Positions 24,590-33,732 are shown, counted from the stretch's first letter. The stretch: 64,000 bases of DNA from Hymenobacter daecheongensis DSM 21074 (GCF_900141805.1 NZ_FQYN01000007.1:124001-188000), one strand, 5' to 3'. Made by a program: numbers and translations. The notes: generated by a model not told the origin, from the sequence alone.

Positions 24590-25030
24590 ATGAAACGACT
24601 CGCTACAACCCTGGTGGCTGCCCTGCTGATAAATGTCGGCTTCGCCCAAAAGCCCAAGCCGCGCCCGCTGCGTCAAAGCATTAGCCAGGTGCTCCAGACC
24701 CAGACCGCGGCTTGGAACCGCGGCGACGTGACCGGCTTCATGCAGGGCTACTGGGCCTCCGATTCGCTGGTATTCATCGGCAAGCGCGGCCTCACCTACG
24801 GCTGGCAGCCCACCCTCGACAACTACAAGCGCAGCTACCCCGACGCGGCCGCCATGGGCCAGCTTACGTTCAGCAACCTGCGCATCACGCCTCTGGGGGC
24901 CGAAGCGGCGCACGTAGTGGGCCGTTGGCACCTGGCCCGCCCCACGGCCGGTGATCTGGAAGGCCATTTCCTGCTGGTGTTTCGCAAGCTCAAAGGTCAA
25001 TGGGTGATTGTGGCCGACCACTCGAGCTAG
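24590..25030 (+). CDS. Exported NTF2-like (DUF4440/SnoaL-type) protein
   Basis: 146 residues with a signal peptide (MKRLATTLVAALLINVGFA). The mature part is a single cone-shaped NTF2-like domain: VLQTQTAAWNRGDVTGFMQGYW, SLVFIGKRGLTYGW, and a C-terminal WVIVADHSS. Such proteins are binding domains or small hydrolases; no catalytic residue can be assigned. It is 12 bases after mtgA and co-transcribed with it, ending at a strong terminator. Confidence 0.85.
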   Translation: MKRLATTLVAALLINVGFAQKPKPRPLRQSISQVLQTQTAAWNRGDVTGFMQGYWASDSLVFIGKRGLTYGWQPTLDNYKRSYPDAAAMGQLTFSNLRITPLGAEAAHVVGRWHLARPTAGDLEGHFLLVFRKLKGQWVIVADHSS

Positions 25031-25079
25031 GCTACTCTGCACTTCGGGCTAATCAATCATCTTACAACCAAAATCAGAT

Positions 25080-25130
25080 AAAAACAGAAAGCCCCGGCCG
25101 CCACTTTGGCTGCCGGGGCTTTCTGTTTTT
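25080..25130. terminator. Strong bidirectional terminator
   Basis: A perfect 19-bp inverted repeat (25080-25098 with 25112-25130; core AAAGCCCCGGC) with A5 and T5 ends lies between the convergent mtgA unit and the minus-strand sigma operon. Confidence 0.9.
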
Positions 25131-25152
25131 GAGGGCTGCACTCAGTCGGGGG

Positions 25153-26277
25153 CTATATCGAAACCCCGAAGCTGATGGTCTGGCCTTTGGGGCCGCGGTT
25201 GTCCTTGAACAAGTCGTTTAGGCCGTATTTCACGAACAGATCGACGCCGTGGACCCCGATGCCGCCCTGCAGGCCGTACTGGAAGTCTTCCAAATTGAAC
25301 GAGCCGCGGTCCTTGTCTTTGCGGGTGGTGCCTTCGCTTTCGTACTTGATTTTGGTGTGGCTGCTCAGGCGGTAGCCCGCATAGCCGCCGCCCCCGATGC
25401 GGAAGGCTTTGTTGCCCTTCTTGTCGCGGAAGCTCAGCTCGGCCAGCAGCGGCAGGTTGATGGTCGTCACGGCCAGCTTACTTTTCTCCAGGCCCAGTAT
25501 CGGCTCGCGCAGAATGTCGGTGCGGGTGTCGGTGGCGGTCAGGCGGCGGTTTTTCTCAAACATATAGTTGTTGAACGCCAGCTCGGGGCCCGTGATGAGG
25601 TGGAACGGGCTGCCTTTGCCGCCCACCCGAATATCGTAGTGGTAGGTGAGAGCCACGTAGCGCGAGCCCAGAGGCTTCAGGTCGAAGGTTTGCTCCTGCC
25701 CGCTGATGTCGCGCCAGGGGCTGCGGTTCACCAGCGCGTTCAGGCCCAGGTCCACGTTGAAGTTGCTGTGCACGGTCTTGTTGGCATTTTCCTCGCGCTT
25801 GCGCTTGCTTTTGGCCGTTCGGGCCGAGTCGCTGGCGCTGTCGCCGAGGTTAATCTTCACCGTCTCGCCCTTCTCATCGTCGCCCACCGATACTTTAATG
25901 AAGCGGTTGCCCTTGGTCGTCGACTTAGCGTCTTCGGCCCGCACCGTGATGCGCACCTGCTCAGGGGCATTGGTGCCGGGGTGGTCTTTGTCGGGGTAGA
26001 ATTCCATCGTCACGGCCTTGTTGTCGGCGTTCTGGCTGGCGGCCTCGGCTTGCGCGATGTACTTATCCAGCAGGATCATCAGCGAGTCGAGATGGTAGGT
26101 GCGCAGCTGCCTGAGCTGGGCTTTGTTCTTGGTAACCAGCGTCATGGTGGCCTGGTTGGGCAGCTTCACCATGATGGTGTCGTCGTTGAGCGAGGGGCGG
26201 GTGGCGGCCTGCACACGGCAAGGCGCGGCCATAACTGTCAGCAGAGCCACTGCCAGCAGCGAGGAGAGACGTTTCAT
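25153..26277 (-). CDS. Outer-membrane beta-barrel protein, sigma-operon member
   Basis: 374 residues with a signal peptide (MKRLSSLLAVALLTVMAAPCRVQA) and an N-terminal segment with VKLPNQATMTLVTKNKAQL, followed by a charged mid region (KRKREENANKTVHSNFNVDLGLNA). From about residue 170, barrel-like strands follow (YVALTYHYDIRVGGKGSPFHL, FRIGGGGYAGYRLSSHTKIKY, DLFVKYGLNDLF). Function is unknown. It is the last gene of an apparent operon, sigma factor - anti-sigma-like protein - this barrel, suggesting it is an output or sensor of that envelope-stress circuit. Confidence 0.75.
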   Translation of the reverse strand: MKRLSSLLAVALLTVMAAPCRVQAATRPSLNDDTIMVKLPNQATMTLVTKNKAQLRQLRTYHLDSLMILLDKYIAQAEAASQNADNKAVTMEFYPDKDHPGTNAPEQVRITVRAEDAKSTTKGNRFIKVSVGDDEKGETVKINLGDSASDSARTAKSKRKREENANKTVHSNFNVDLGLNALVNRSPWRDISGQEQTFDLKPLGSRYVALTYHYDIRVGGKGSPFHLITGPELAFNNYMFEKNRRLTATDTRTDILREPILGLEKSKLAVTTINLPLLAELSFRDKKGNKAFRIGGGGYAGYRLSSHTKIKYESEGTTRKDKDRGSFNLEDFQYGLQGGIGVHGVDLFVKYGLNDLFKDNRGPKGQTISFGVSI

Positions 26278-26298
26278 GACGGAAGGGAATTGGAAAGC

Positions 26299-27204
26299 TT
26301 AGAGTTGAATGTCTTTGGTAGAAAGCGAGTGGTTCAGCACGTTGACCGTGAGCACCGGCACCTCTACTTTTTCGCGCACTTCGCGCAGGGCGGCGTTGCC
26401 GGCCTTGCGCAGCAGCCGGCCTACCAGCCGGTGCTGCTGCTCGTCAACGGATTCCGGCGCATCGGCGGCGGTGGCCAGCGCTACGGCCTGGCCGGCGCTG
26501 CCGCGCCGCACTTCTATTTCAATGGTGCCGGTGGGGGCCGGCGTGGTGGTGGCCACGGCGGGGGCCGGTGGCTTAGGCAGCGCCGCCGGCACCTTTTCGG
26601 CCACTACCGGGCGCTCCGGTTGCGCCGTGGTAGCCAGAGCCTGGCTGGTTTCAGGCAGTAGCTGCTTTTCCGCTGCCGCGCTACGGCGGGGGCGGGGCAC
26701 CGCCGTAGCGCGGGCCACCTGTTGCCGCCCGGTTGCGGCACGGGTTTCGCCTGGCTGCCCGGGCACAACGGCGGCCCGGTGCGCAGCCGGACGTTGGGTT
26801 GTTGCCAGAGCTTCGGGCGTTGCCGCCGCCACCATCTTTTCAGCCCGATTGGCTTCTGTGGGGTTAGATGGAGCCTTAATGGTTGGGGTTGCCTGGGCTA
26901 CGGAAGATTTTTCAGAAATAGGGGCTTCAGTAGTAGTGCGCGGGTCTTTGGCAGTTGGGGCGCTGGTGCTGCTAGTGGCCACTGTGCCTTCTAGAGTGCC
27001 AGTGCCGGGCCGCTGCCAGAGCCAGCCGCCGCCGGCTACCAGCAGCAGGGCCACCACGGCCGCGGCGGCATATAGCCACATGGCCGGGCGCTTTTTGGCG
27101 GGCTGCAGCTCGGCTTCCAGCTGGTTCCAGAGGTAGGCGGGCGGAGCGGGGGCGTGTTCGCGCAGCTGGTCGCGAAACAGCTTATCAATATCTTCCGGTT
27201 GCAT
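26299..27204 (-). CDS. Single-pass membrane protein, putative anti-sigma factor
   Basis: 301 residues. A 57-residue cytoplasmic N-terminus (MQPEDIDKLFRDQLREHAPAPP..WNQLEAEL) is followed by one membrane helix (MWLYAAAAVVALLLVAGGGWLW). A long, low-complexity Thr/Pro/Ala periplasmic part ends in a more ordered tail (EVPVLTVNVLNHSLST). There is no zinc-finger HxxxCxxC motif. The inference comes from position: its start overlaps the end of the ECF sigma gene by 20 bases, the classic arrangement for a sigma/anti-sigma pair in Bacteroidota. Confidence 0.7.
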   Translation of the reverse strand: MQPEDIDKLFRDQLREHAPAPPAYLWNQLEAELQPAKKRPAMWLYAAAAVVALLLVAGGGWLWQRPGTGTLEGTVATSSTSAPTAKDPRTTTEAPISEKSSVAQATPTIKAPSNPTEANRAEKMVAAATPEALATTQRPAAHRAAVVPGQPGETRAATGRQQVARATAVPRPRRSAAAEKQLLPETSQALATTAQPERPVVAEKVPAALPKPPAPAVATTTPAPTGTIEIEVRRGSAGQAVALATAADAPESVDEQQHRLVGRLLRKAGNAALREVREKVEVPVLTVNVLNHSLSTKDIQL

Positions 27205-27763
27205 AATATTCTTTCGGTTCGGGGGTGGGAGAAGCGCTCAAGCTGGCCGCCGCGAGGCGGCGCTGCAGCATGGCGCGGGCTTTACTGAGCTGCGATTTGG
27301 AAGTGCCTTCCGAAATGCCCAGCATCCCGGCAATTTCGGCGTGCGAGAAGCCCTCTACGGCGTACATATTGAAAACGGTGCGATACCCGGCGGGCAGCTC
27401 GGCCAGCAGGGCCAGCAAATCGGCCGCGTTGAGCTGGCTTTCGGCTTCGGCCGGCGTCACGGCCAGCTCGGTGTGCGAGTCGTCGATGGCTAGGTGCAGG
27501 GGCTCCTTGCGCCGGAGCTGACCCAGGGCCTCGTTCACCATAATGCGCCGGATCCAGCCCTCGAAGCTGCCCTCGTGCCGGTATTGATCCAGGGCCCGGA
27601 ACACTTTGGCAAACCCGCCCAGCATCACTTCCTCCGCGTCTTCGCGGCGGCGCAGATACCGCAGACACACGCCGAACATCATGCCCGAAAACTGCTCATA
27701 CAGCTGTTTTTGGGCACGCACGCTCCCCTGGCGGCAAGCAGCGATGAGGTCGGCGTCAGTCAC
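27185..27763 (-). CDS. ECF RNA polymerase sigma factor (sigma-70 family)
   Basis: 192 residues with region 2 (QKQLYEQFSGMMFGVCLRYL..EDAEEVMLGGFAKVFRALDQYRHEGSFEGWIRRIMVNEAL) and region 4 (LPAGYRTVFNMYAVEGFSHAEIAGMLGISEGTSKSQLSKARAML). It drives transcription of a small regulon, probably including its own operon, in response to envelope signals. It overlaps the downstream membrane protein gene by 20 bases, so translation is coupled. ATG 27763 (MTDADLIAACRQGS) fits the family. Confidence 0.93.
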   Translation of the reverse strand: MTDADLIAACRQGSVRAQKQLYEQFSGMMFGVCLRYLRRREDAEEVMLGGFAKVFRALDQYRHEGSFEGWIRRIMVNEALGQLRRKEPLHLAIDDSHTELAVTPAEAESQLNAADLLALLAELPAGYRTVFNMYAVEGFSHAEIAGMLGISEGTSKSQLSKARAMLQRRLAAASLSASPTPEPKEYYATGRY

Positions 27764-27871
27764 GGGCGTACGGGTATAATCGAAGGATAGAAGGCGGTAT
27801 GGCGGGGTAGATGCCGAAAGAAGCCGGCGGGTTGCCTGCGGCGGGAAGAATTGTTAAAAATAAGTAAAGCT

Positions 27872-28034
27872 CTGTCATTGCGAGCAAAGCGAAGCAATCC
27901 GTCCTGGACAACGAGCCAAGCCTTGATTAAACAAAAAGCCCTGACATATGCGCTACATCAGGGCTTCGTGCTGAAAAAGAGCTTGCTACATTTCAGAGGA
28001 CGGATTGCTTCGTCGTGCCTCCTCGCAATGACAG
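27872..28034. repeat. Nested inverted repeat, family A copy 2
   Basis: The left arm CTGTCATTGCGAG..CGAAGCAATCCGTCCT (27872 on) and the right arm AGGACGGATTGCTTCG..CTCGCAATGACAG (to 28034) are an interrupted palindrome. An inner AAAGCCCTGA/TCAGGGCTT hairpin lies between them. The right part (TACATTTCAGAGG then the arm) is nearly identical to copy 1 at 11156-11337, showing common descent. It sits between the sigma gene promoter side and the end of the CoA-binding gene. Confidence 0.88.
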
Positions 28035-28049
28035 GGGTTTCGCCTCGTG

Positions 28050-28409
28050 CTAATAATTTCCCACCGACAGCATCACCAGCGTGCAGGCCTCCTCGGTGCG
28101 GATGCCGCGCTGCTGGGCCAGGCGCTCCAGCTCCGGATTTTCGGTGCCGGGGTTGAAAATGATGCGCTTGGGCTGCAGATCCAGAATGTAGTCGTACCAG
28201 GCGGGCTGGTTCTGAGGGCCTACATACAGCGTCACGGTGTCAATGCCGGTTTCAGTAGGGCGGTCGGTGTGAATAGGAAGGCCAGCCACCTGGCCTTTGC
28301 GAATGCCCACGGGCACCACCTCGTGGCCGTGCTGCTTGAGCTGGTGCACGGCGCGGAAAGAGTAGCGGGCCGGATTGTCGCTGGCCCCGAGAACTAAGGT
28401 TTTCTTCAT
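28050..28409 (-). CDS. CoA-binding protein (YccU-like)
   Basis: 119 residues forming a single CoA-binding Rossmann domain: MKKTLVLGASDNPARYSFRAV, then HEVVPVGIRKG, TVTLYVGPQNQ and IIFNPGTENPELERLA. Related proteins bind CoA or nucleotides; the physiological role is not known. Cytoplasmic. The stop is 15 bases from the family A repeat. Confidence 0.9.
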   Translation of the reverse strand: MKKTLVLGASDNPARYSFRAVHQLKQHGHEVVPVGIRKGQVAGLPIHTDRPTETGIDTVTLYVGPQNQPAWYDYILDLQPKRIIFNPGTENPELERLAQQRGIRTEEACTLVMLSVGNY

Positions 28410-28538
28410 GCTGGTGTAGTGTTGATCATTTTTGACTTATGGCCCGCCCGGCCGCCCGAATCCCTGAGCATCGCCTCCGCTGGTGGACCGGCTTCTGGCT
28501 TAAACGGATAATGCCGGCAAAAAATCAACAATCAAAAA

Positions 28539-30104
28539 CTAAAATAGCGCCAACACTGCCTCCGCGCACCGCTCGCCATCCATGGCCGCCGACACGATGC
28601 CGCCGGCAAAGCCCGCGCCCTCACCGCAGGGAAACAGGCCCTTAATCTCCGGGTGCTCCAGCGTGTCCCGGTCGCGGGGAATGCGGACGGGGGCCGAGGT
28701 GCGGCTTTCCACGCCCACAATCTGGGCCGCGTTGGTGACGTAGCCGGGGATTTTACGGCCGAAGTCGCGGAAGCCCTGGCGCAGGCGCTCGGCCAGGCCG
28801 GGGCCCAGCACCCGCTCCATATCTACCGAAACAAGGCCGGGCTGGTAGCTGGTTTCCAGCAATTCGGAGGAAACAGTGCCTTTCAAAAAGTCGCCGAGGC
28901 GCTGGGCGGGGGCGCGCTGAGTGTGGCCGGCCAGGGCGCAGGCCCGCTGCTCCAGCTGCTGCTGCAGGCGCAGGCCGGCCAACTCGCCGTGCTGCGCCAG
29001 GTCCATGTCTTCCAGCTCAATGGCCGTCACGATGCCGGAGTTGGCGAAGCGCGAGTCGCGGCGGCTGGGGCTCATGCCGTTCACCACCACCTCGCCGGGC
29101 GCGGTGGCCGCCGGCACGATGAAGCCGCCGGGACACATACAGAACGAAAACACGCCCCGCTGCCGGCCCTGCCACTGCGTTTGGTGCACCAGCGCGTACG
29201 AAGCCGCCGGCAGCGGCCCGCGGTCCTGCAGCCGGTACTGGGCCTGATCAATCAGCTGCTGCGGATGCTCCACGCGCACGCCCAAAGCAAACGGCTTGGC
29301 CTCGATGCGCACCCCGCGGCGGTGCAGCAGCTCATATATGTCGCGGGCCGAGTGGCCGGTGGCCAGAATCACGGCATCGGCCTCCAGGGCCTTGCCAGCG
29401 GCCGTGACCACGCCGCGCAGGTGGTTTTGTGCCAGTATCAGGTCGTCTACCCGCGTATCAAAGCGCACCTCGCCGCCGGCGGCCCGAATGGTGTCACGCA
29501 GGGCGGCCACCACGGAGGGCAGCTTGTTGGTGCCAATGTGGGGGTGGGCATCCACCAGAATATCCGGGGTGGCGCCGTGTTGCACCAGCAGGCGCAGAAT
29601 GCGCTGAATATCGCCGCGCTTGGTGGCGCGGGTGTAGAGCTTGCCGTCGGAGTAGGTGCCCGCGCCGCCCTCGCCGAAGCAGTAGTTGGAATCGGGGTTC
29701 ACGACGTGCTCCTTATTAAGGGCCGCCAAATCGCGGCGGCGGGTGCGCACGTCTTTGCCGCGCTCCAGCACGATGGGTTTCAGCCCCAGCTCGATGCAGC
29801 GCAGGGCCGCAAACAGCCCCGCCGGCCCCGCGCCTACAATAATGACCGAGCGCCGCGCCCGACTTACATCGGCGTACTGAAACCAGGGCCCGAACGTGTC
29901 GGCCGGGGGCGGGGTGAGCCAGATGTCGGCCCGCAGGCGCACCAAGGGCTGGCGGCCGCGCGCATCAATGCTGCGCTTGCGCAGGTGCACGAAGTCGGCC
30001 GCGCCGGGCTCGAGGCCGGCGGCAGCCAGCAGGGCCCGGTAGCGGGCAAATTCGTCGTAGGCTACTTCGGGCGGAAGCAGCACTTCTATTTCTTGCTTGG
30101 ACAT
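28539..30104 (-). CDS. NAD(P)/FAD-dependent dehydrogenase (COG2509-like)
   Basis: 521 residues. After an N-terminal domain, the FAD-binding loop VIIVGAGPAGLFAALRCIE (GAGPAG at 91-96) follows, then VLERGKDVRTRRRDL and the family blocks NYCFGEGGAGTYSDGKL, VILATGHSARDIYELLHRRGV and FCMCPGGFIVPAATAPGEVVVNGMS. The C-terminal FAD strand is FPCGEGAGFAGGIVSAAMDGERCAEA. The substrate is not established. A start at 30104 (MSKQEIEVLLPPEVAY) fits. It is a single-gene unit with a -7 box at 30173-30180. Confidence 0.92.
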   Translation of the reverse strand: MSKQEIEVLLPPEVAYDEFARYRALLAAAGLEPGAADFVHLRKRSIDARGRQPLVRLRADIWLTPPPADTFGPWFQYADVSRARRSVIIVGAGPAGLFAALRCIELGLKPIVLERGKDVRTRRRDLAALNKEHVVNPDSNYCFGEGGAGTYSDGKLYTRATKRGDIQRILRLLVQHGATPDILVDAHPHIGTNKLPSVVAALRDTIRAAGGEVRFDTRVDDLILAQNHLRGVVTAAGKALEADAVILATGHSARDIYELLHRRGVRIEAKPFALGVRVEHPQQLIDQAQYRLQDRGPLPAASYALVHQTQWQGRQRGVFSFCMCPGGFIVPAATAPGEVVVNGMSPSRRDSRFANSGIVTAIELEDMDLAQHGELAGLRLQQQLEQRACALAGHTQRAPAQRLGDFLKGTVSSELLETSYQPGLVSVDMERVLGPGLAERLRQGFRDFGRKIPGYVTNAAQIVGVESRTSAPVRIPRDRDTLEHPEIKGLFPCGEGAGFAGGIVSAAMDGERCAEAVLALF

Positions 30105-30172
30105 AAAAGAGGCGAAAGGTGTCGAGCCTTTAAACCGGAAGCTGGTTTTTTTGGGGAAGCGGCAAAGATACG

Positions 30173-30180
30173 GCGGCGGC
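30173..30180 (-). promoter_or_regulatory. -7 promoter box for the FAD dehydrogenase
   Basis: On the minus strand this reads TATCTTTG, an exact TAnnTTTG, 69 bases upstream of the ATG at 30104. No -33 TTG is present at the expected spacing. Confidence 0.45.
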
Positions 30181-30306
30181 GCTGGATTGGGAAGCCGGTG
30201 CCGGGGCGGCCGGCCGGTGGCTTTACCGGGAACTCACTACCATTGCGGGCCGGCTATGCTGCCCGGACCGGGTGGCCCGTCTGGTTTCTCATTACAGTTT
30301 GTTCTT

Positions 30307-31626
30307 ATGCTCTCACCTTCTACTGCTCCCCGCCACTCGCCCGCTGCCCGCCTGCGCTCCATCGTCAGCGGCTCCATTGGCAACCTGGTGGAGTGGTACG
30401 ACTGGTACGTGTACTCGGCTTTCGCGCTGTATTTCGCGCCCTCGTTCTTTCCCAAAGGCAACCTCACGGCCCAGCTGCTGAACACGGCCGCCATCTTCGC
30501 GGTGGGCTTTCTGATGCGCCCGCTCGGCGGCTGGCTGCTGGGCACCTACGCCGACCGCCACGGCCGCAAAGCCGCCCTGCTGCTTTCAGTGCTGCTGATG
30601 TGCGCCGGCTCGCTGCTCATTGCCCTCACGCCCTCCTACGAAAGCATTGGGGTGGCCGCGCCCATACTATTGGTGGTGGCGCGGCTGACGCAGGGCCTGA
30701 GCGTGGGCGGCGAATATGGCACCTCAGCCACGTATTTGAGCGAAATGGCAGATGCCAAAAACCGGGGCTTCTACTCCAGCTTTCAATACGTCACGCTCAT
30801 TGCCGGGCAGCTTTTGGCGCTGCTGGTGCAGCTAGGCCTGCAGCGCGTGCTCAGCCCGGCCCAGCTGTATGCCTGGGGCTGGCGCATACCATTCGCGCTA
30901 GGCGCGGTGGCGGCCGTATCGGCCCTGTACCTGCGCCGCAGCATGACCGAAACCGAAGCCTTTGCGCAGCAGACTACCGGTTTGGCCGGCCCGGAAAAGC
31001 CCGCCTCGGGCCAGCTGCGCACGCTGCTGCGCTACCCGCGCGAAGTGCTGACGGTGGTGGGCATGACGCTGGGCGGCACCATTGCCTTCTATACCTTCAC
31101 CACCTACGCCCAGAAATTTCTGGTGAATACCGCCGGTTTCAGCAAGGATGCGGCCACCCTGATTTCGTTCGGGGCGCTGGCTGTCACCATCGGGCTGCAG
31201 CCGGTGCTGGGGGCCGTGTCCGATAGGGTGGGGCGGCGGCCGGTGCTGCTGTTTTTTGGGGTGGGGGCAACGCTGGGCACGGTGCCGCTGCTCACGCTGC
31301 TGGCCCGCACCCACGATGCCTGGACGGCGTTCGGGCTGCTGCTGCTTGGGCTGATTATCGTCAGCGGCTACACGTCCATCAATGCCATTGTGAAGGCCGA
31401 GCTGTTTCCGACCCACATCCGGGCGCTGGGCGTGGGCTTGCCCTACGCCCTCACGGTGGCCATTTTCGGCGGCTCGGCCGAATACGTGGCCCTGCAGGCC
31501 AAAGCCCACGGCGTGGAAAGCTGGTACTACTGGTACGTGACGGCTTGCGCGGCCATTTCGCTGGTCGTGTACCTGCGCATGAACGACACTCAGCAAACTT
31601 CTCGCCTCGACGACGAAAGCCGCTGA
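30307..31626 (+). CDS. MFS transporter, metabolite:H+ symporter (KgtP/ProP-like)
   Basis: 439 residues with 12 predicted membrane helices. The N-terminus SIVSGSIGNLVEWYDWYVYSAFALYF is the signature of the metabolite:H+ symporter family (alpha-ketoglutarate, shikimate, proline/betaine carriers). The loop RPLGGWLLGTYADRHGRKAALL is the MFS motif A, repeated as SDRVGRRPVLLFFGVGA in the second half. The substrate is probably an organic or amino acid but cannot be assigned. ATG 30307 is chosen; the longer frame to 30097 adds 70 residues without membrane character. Confidence 0.9.
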   Translation: MLSPSTAPRHSPAARLRSIVSGSIGNLVEWYDWYVYSAFALYFAPSFFPKGNLTAQLLNTAAIFAVGFLMRPLGGWLLGTYADRHGRKAALLLSVLLMCAGSLLIALTPSYESIGVAAPILLVVARLTQGLSVGGEYGTSATYLSEMADAKNRGFYSSFQYVTLIAGQLLALLVQLGLQRVLSPAQLYAWGWRIPFALGAVAAVSALYLRRSMTETEAFAQQTTGLAGPEKPASGQLRTLLRYPREVLTVVGMTLGGTIAFYTFTTYAQKFLVNTAGFSKDAATLISFGALAVTIGLQPVLGAVSDRVGRRPVLLFFGVGATLGTVPLLTLLARTHDAWTAFGLLLLGLIIVSGYTSINAIVKAELFPTHIRALGVGLPYALTVAIFGGSAEYVALQAKAHGVESWYYWYVTACAAISLVVYLRMNDTQQTSRLDDESR

Positions 31627-31738
31627 GCCGGGCAATGCAACGGGGCCGCCCGGTTAGCGTCTTCTGCGGAGCGGGGCGAAAACAAACCCCGCGCTTTCAT
31701 CTTTTCAACCAAACCATTCACGCTCAAGCCCCACTTCC

Positions 31739-32272
31739 ATGCGAAACCCCGCCCGCTTCCTGTTTGCCGCCCTGCTCTTGCTCGCTGGCCACACGTACGC
31801 CCAGGACAAAAAGATGCCTGAGGACAAATCGAAGCGCCCGAGCCCGCCCGCTACCGTGACCACGACGGTAGGCACCACCACCGTCACCATCGACTACAGC
31901 CGCCCCTCGGTGAAGGGCCGCAAGGTGTTCGGCGGCGAGCTGGTGCCCTACAACGCCGTGTGGCGCACCGGAGCCAACGAAGCCACCACTTTCAGCGTGG
32001 ACAAAGCCGTGAAAATAGAAGGCCAGGCCCTGCCTGCCGGCAAATACGCCCTGTTCACCATCCCCTCGGCCACCGAGTGGACCATCATCTTCAACAAAAC
32101 CGCCAACCAGTGGGGCGCTTACGAATACGACCAGAAGCAGGACGCGCTGCGCGTGAAAGTGAAAGCCCAGAAGACGGCCGCGCCGGTCGAGCAGTTCACG
32201 ATTACAGCTGATAAATCGGGCAAAGTGAATCTGATGTGGGAAAATACGCAGGCGAGCTTTATGGTGAAGTAG
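31739..32272 (+). CDS. DUF2911 domain secreted protein
   Basis: 177 residues, signal peptide MRNPARFLFAALLLLAGHTYA. The mature part fits DUF2911: SPPATVTTTVGTTTVTIDYSRPSVKGRKVFGG, LVPYNAVWRTGANEATTF, LPAGKYALFTIPS.TEWTIIFNK and QWGAYEYDQKQDALRVKVK. Function is unknown; the family is common in Bacteroidota envelopes. It is a single-gene unit followed by a nested inverted repeat. Confidence 0.9.
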   Translation: MRNPARFLFAALLLLAGHTYAQDKKMPEDKSKRPSPPATVTTTVGTTTVTIDYSRPSVKGRKVFGGELVPYNAVWRTGANEATTFSVDKAVKIEGQALPAGKYALFTIPSATEWTIIFNKTANQWGAYEYDQKQDALRVKVKAQKTAAPVEQFTITADKSGKVNLMWENTQASFMVK

Positions 32273-32280
32273 CCTGTCCT

Positions 32281-32451
32281 AAACAGAAAAGCCGCGTAGC
32301 GGCGGCAGGTTTGTAGCTAAGAACTGCCGGAACATGCGAAAAGCCGCGTAGCGGTGACAGAAATGCTTGGGTGCTTCTGTCACCGCTACGCGGCTTTCCC
32401 TTTTATTGCTTCGCATCGGCTACAAACCTGCCGCCGCGCTGCGGCTGTTTC
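32281..32451. repeat. Nested inverted repeat after the DUF2911 gene
   Basis: The outer 27-base arms (32291-32317 and 32419-32445) share GCTACAAACCTGCCGCCGC. The inner arms (32340-32362 and 32375-32397) are a perfect 23-bp repeat with core AAAGCCGCGTAGCGG. The word AAAAGCCGCGTAGCGG also occurs in the outer left arm, so inner and outer hairpins share a unit. It fills the space between two convergent genes and may act as a terminator for both. Confidence 0.82.
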
Positions 32452-32538
32452 TAATGCTAGCATCACTAGCGCGAAACGGATTTTCGCTATTCTGGCAACA
32501 GCTACTGGCGCAACGGTAGTCTGGTATTCCTTTGAGCC

Positions 32539-33516
32539 CTACGCCCGCGCCTCTTCCAGAATACTCTCCACCCAGCCCTTACCCCACTCGGCCAGGTCCT
32601 GCTCCGTCCAGAGTTTGGGGTAGAAAATGCGCTTCTGGAACTTGGGAGGCAGGTACTTCTTCCAGTTGGTGCCGCCGGTGGCGGCCAGGGCCGTGGGGTC
32701 GCGCTCCAGGTAGCGCACCGCCGATTTGTAGTGCATCAGGGGCCAGTTCACGTTCACGTTCACATCGAGCTGCTTGAGCTGGCGCAGCAGGCGCGGGTGC
32801 TGGCGGTCCTCTTCGGGCAGGCGCTGCACGGTGCTCCACACGTTCTTATCTTGGTAGGCGGCGGCGTGCTGGGTGAGCTGCTGGCTGTATTTTTCCTCGA
32901 ACTGAATGAGGGTGAGGGCCTTGGCGCCGGTTTCTTCAATAGTGGCCCCGGCTTTCCAGTAGATGCAGCCCATCAGCTCGTCGTGGGCGGCGGCCTCGCC
33001 CAGCAGGCGGCGCTTTTCCTGATTGAGCAGGTTATTCAGGTCGGTGCTGGCAATTTCGATCATGCGGTACTGCACGCTCTGGAAGCCCGAGGCCGGCATC
33101 AGGGCCATGCGGAACTGCAGAAACTGCTGCTTGTCCATGCCATCCACCATCACGTCGAACGAGTCGATCAGGTTCTCGAAGTAGCGGTTGATGCGGCCCA
33201 CGCGCAGCACCAGCTCGCCCACGGTCGGCTCTTTCAGCGCCCCGATCTGCTCGTATTCGCAGAGGCAAAGCTTGAAATACAGCTCCGTAATCTGGTGGTA
33301 CATGATAAAAATCCGCTCGTCGGGAATCTGGGTGAGCGGGCGCTGCAGGCTCAGCAGCGTGTCCAGCTCAATGTAGTCCCAGTAGTTGACGTAGTCGGCG
33401 TAGAAAAGTCCTTCGAGGTAGCCGGCCAGGTCCTGACCGTCAGCGGCATACTTCTGCTGCAGACGGCGGAGCTGGTCGAGCACGGCGGGCGAAAATTCGT
33501 CCTGCGAGTGGGGCAT
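32539..33516 (-). CDS. kynA: Tryptophan 2,3-dioxygenase
   Basis: A haem enzyme that opens the indole ring of L-tryptophan to N-formylkynurenine, the first step of the kynurenine pathway. About 325 residues. The substrate- and haem-binding region FIMYHQITELYFKLCLCEYEQI is conserved, as are FSPAVLDQLRRLQ.., PASGFQSVQYRMIEI and ATGGTNWKKYLPPKFQ. ATG 33516 (MPHSQDEFSP) is preferred to 33549. No kynureninase or formamidase gene is adjacent, so it acts with genes elsewhere. Confidence 0.93.
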   Translation of the reverse strand: MPHSQDEFSPAVLDQLRRLQQKYAADGQDLAGYLEGLFYADYVNYWDYIELDTLLSLQRPLTQIPDERIFIMYHQITELYFKLCLCEYEQIGALKEPTVGELVLRVGRINRYFENLIDSFDVMVDGMDKQQFLQFRMALMPASGFQSVQYRMIEIASTDLNNLLNQEKRRLLGEAAAHDELMGCIYWKAGATIEETGAKALTLIQFEEKYSQQLTQHAAAYQDKNVWSTVQRLPEEDRQHPRLLRQLKQLDVNVNVNWPLMHYKSAVRYLERDPTALAATGGTNWKKYLPPKFQKRIFYPKLWTEQDLAEWGKGWVESILEEARA

Positions 33517-33732
33517 GGGTGGGTGGTTTGGGGCGGAGGCAAAGGCCATTTGGGTGGAAATGGGACCCCTAAGGAACGAAAAACCCGTCGATTGTGCCAG
33601 CCGCAGGCAACGTCGTGGCCGGCCCGTGCATCTTTGGGCGTGGCAGCGCCCCCCGGCGCGTACGGAGCTGGCGGCGCAAAGTCGGCGTGGCAGTTGGTTT
33701 CCCGGCCGAAGTTCCTACTTTTAGCCCGTCTT

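Noticed and set aside
28653..31226. 857-residue open frame on the plus strand
   Set aside because: It spans the antisense of the FAD dehydrogenase and a wrong frame of the MFS gene, and shows no family features.
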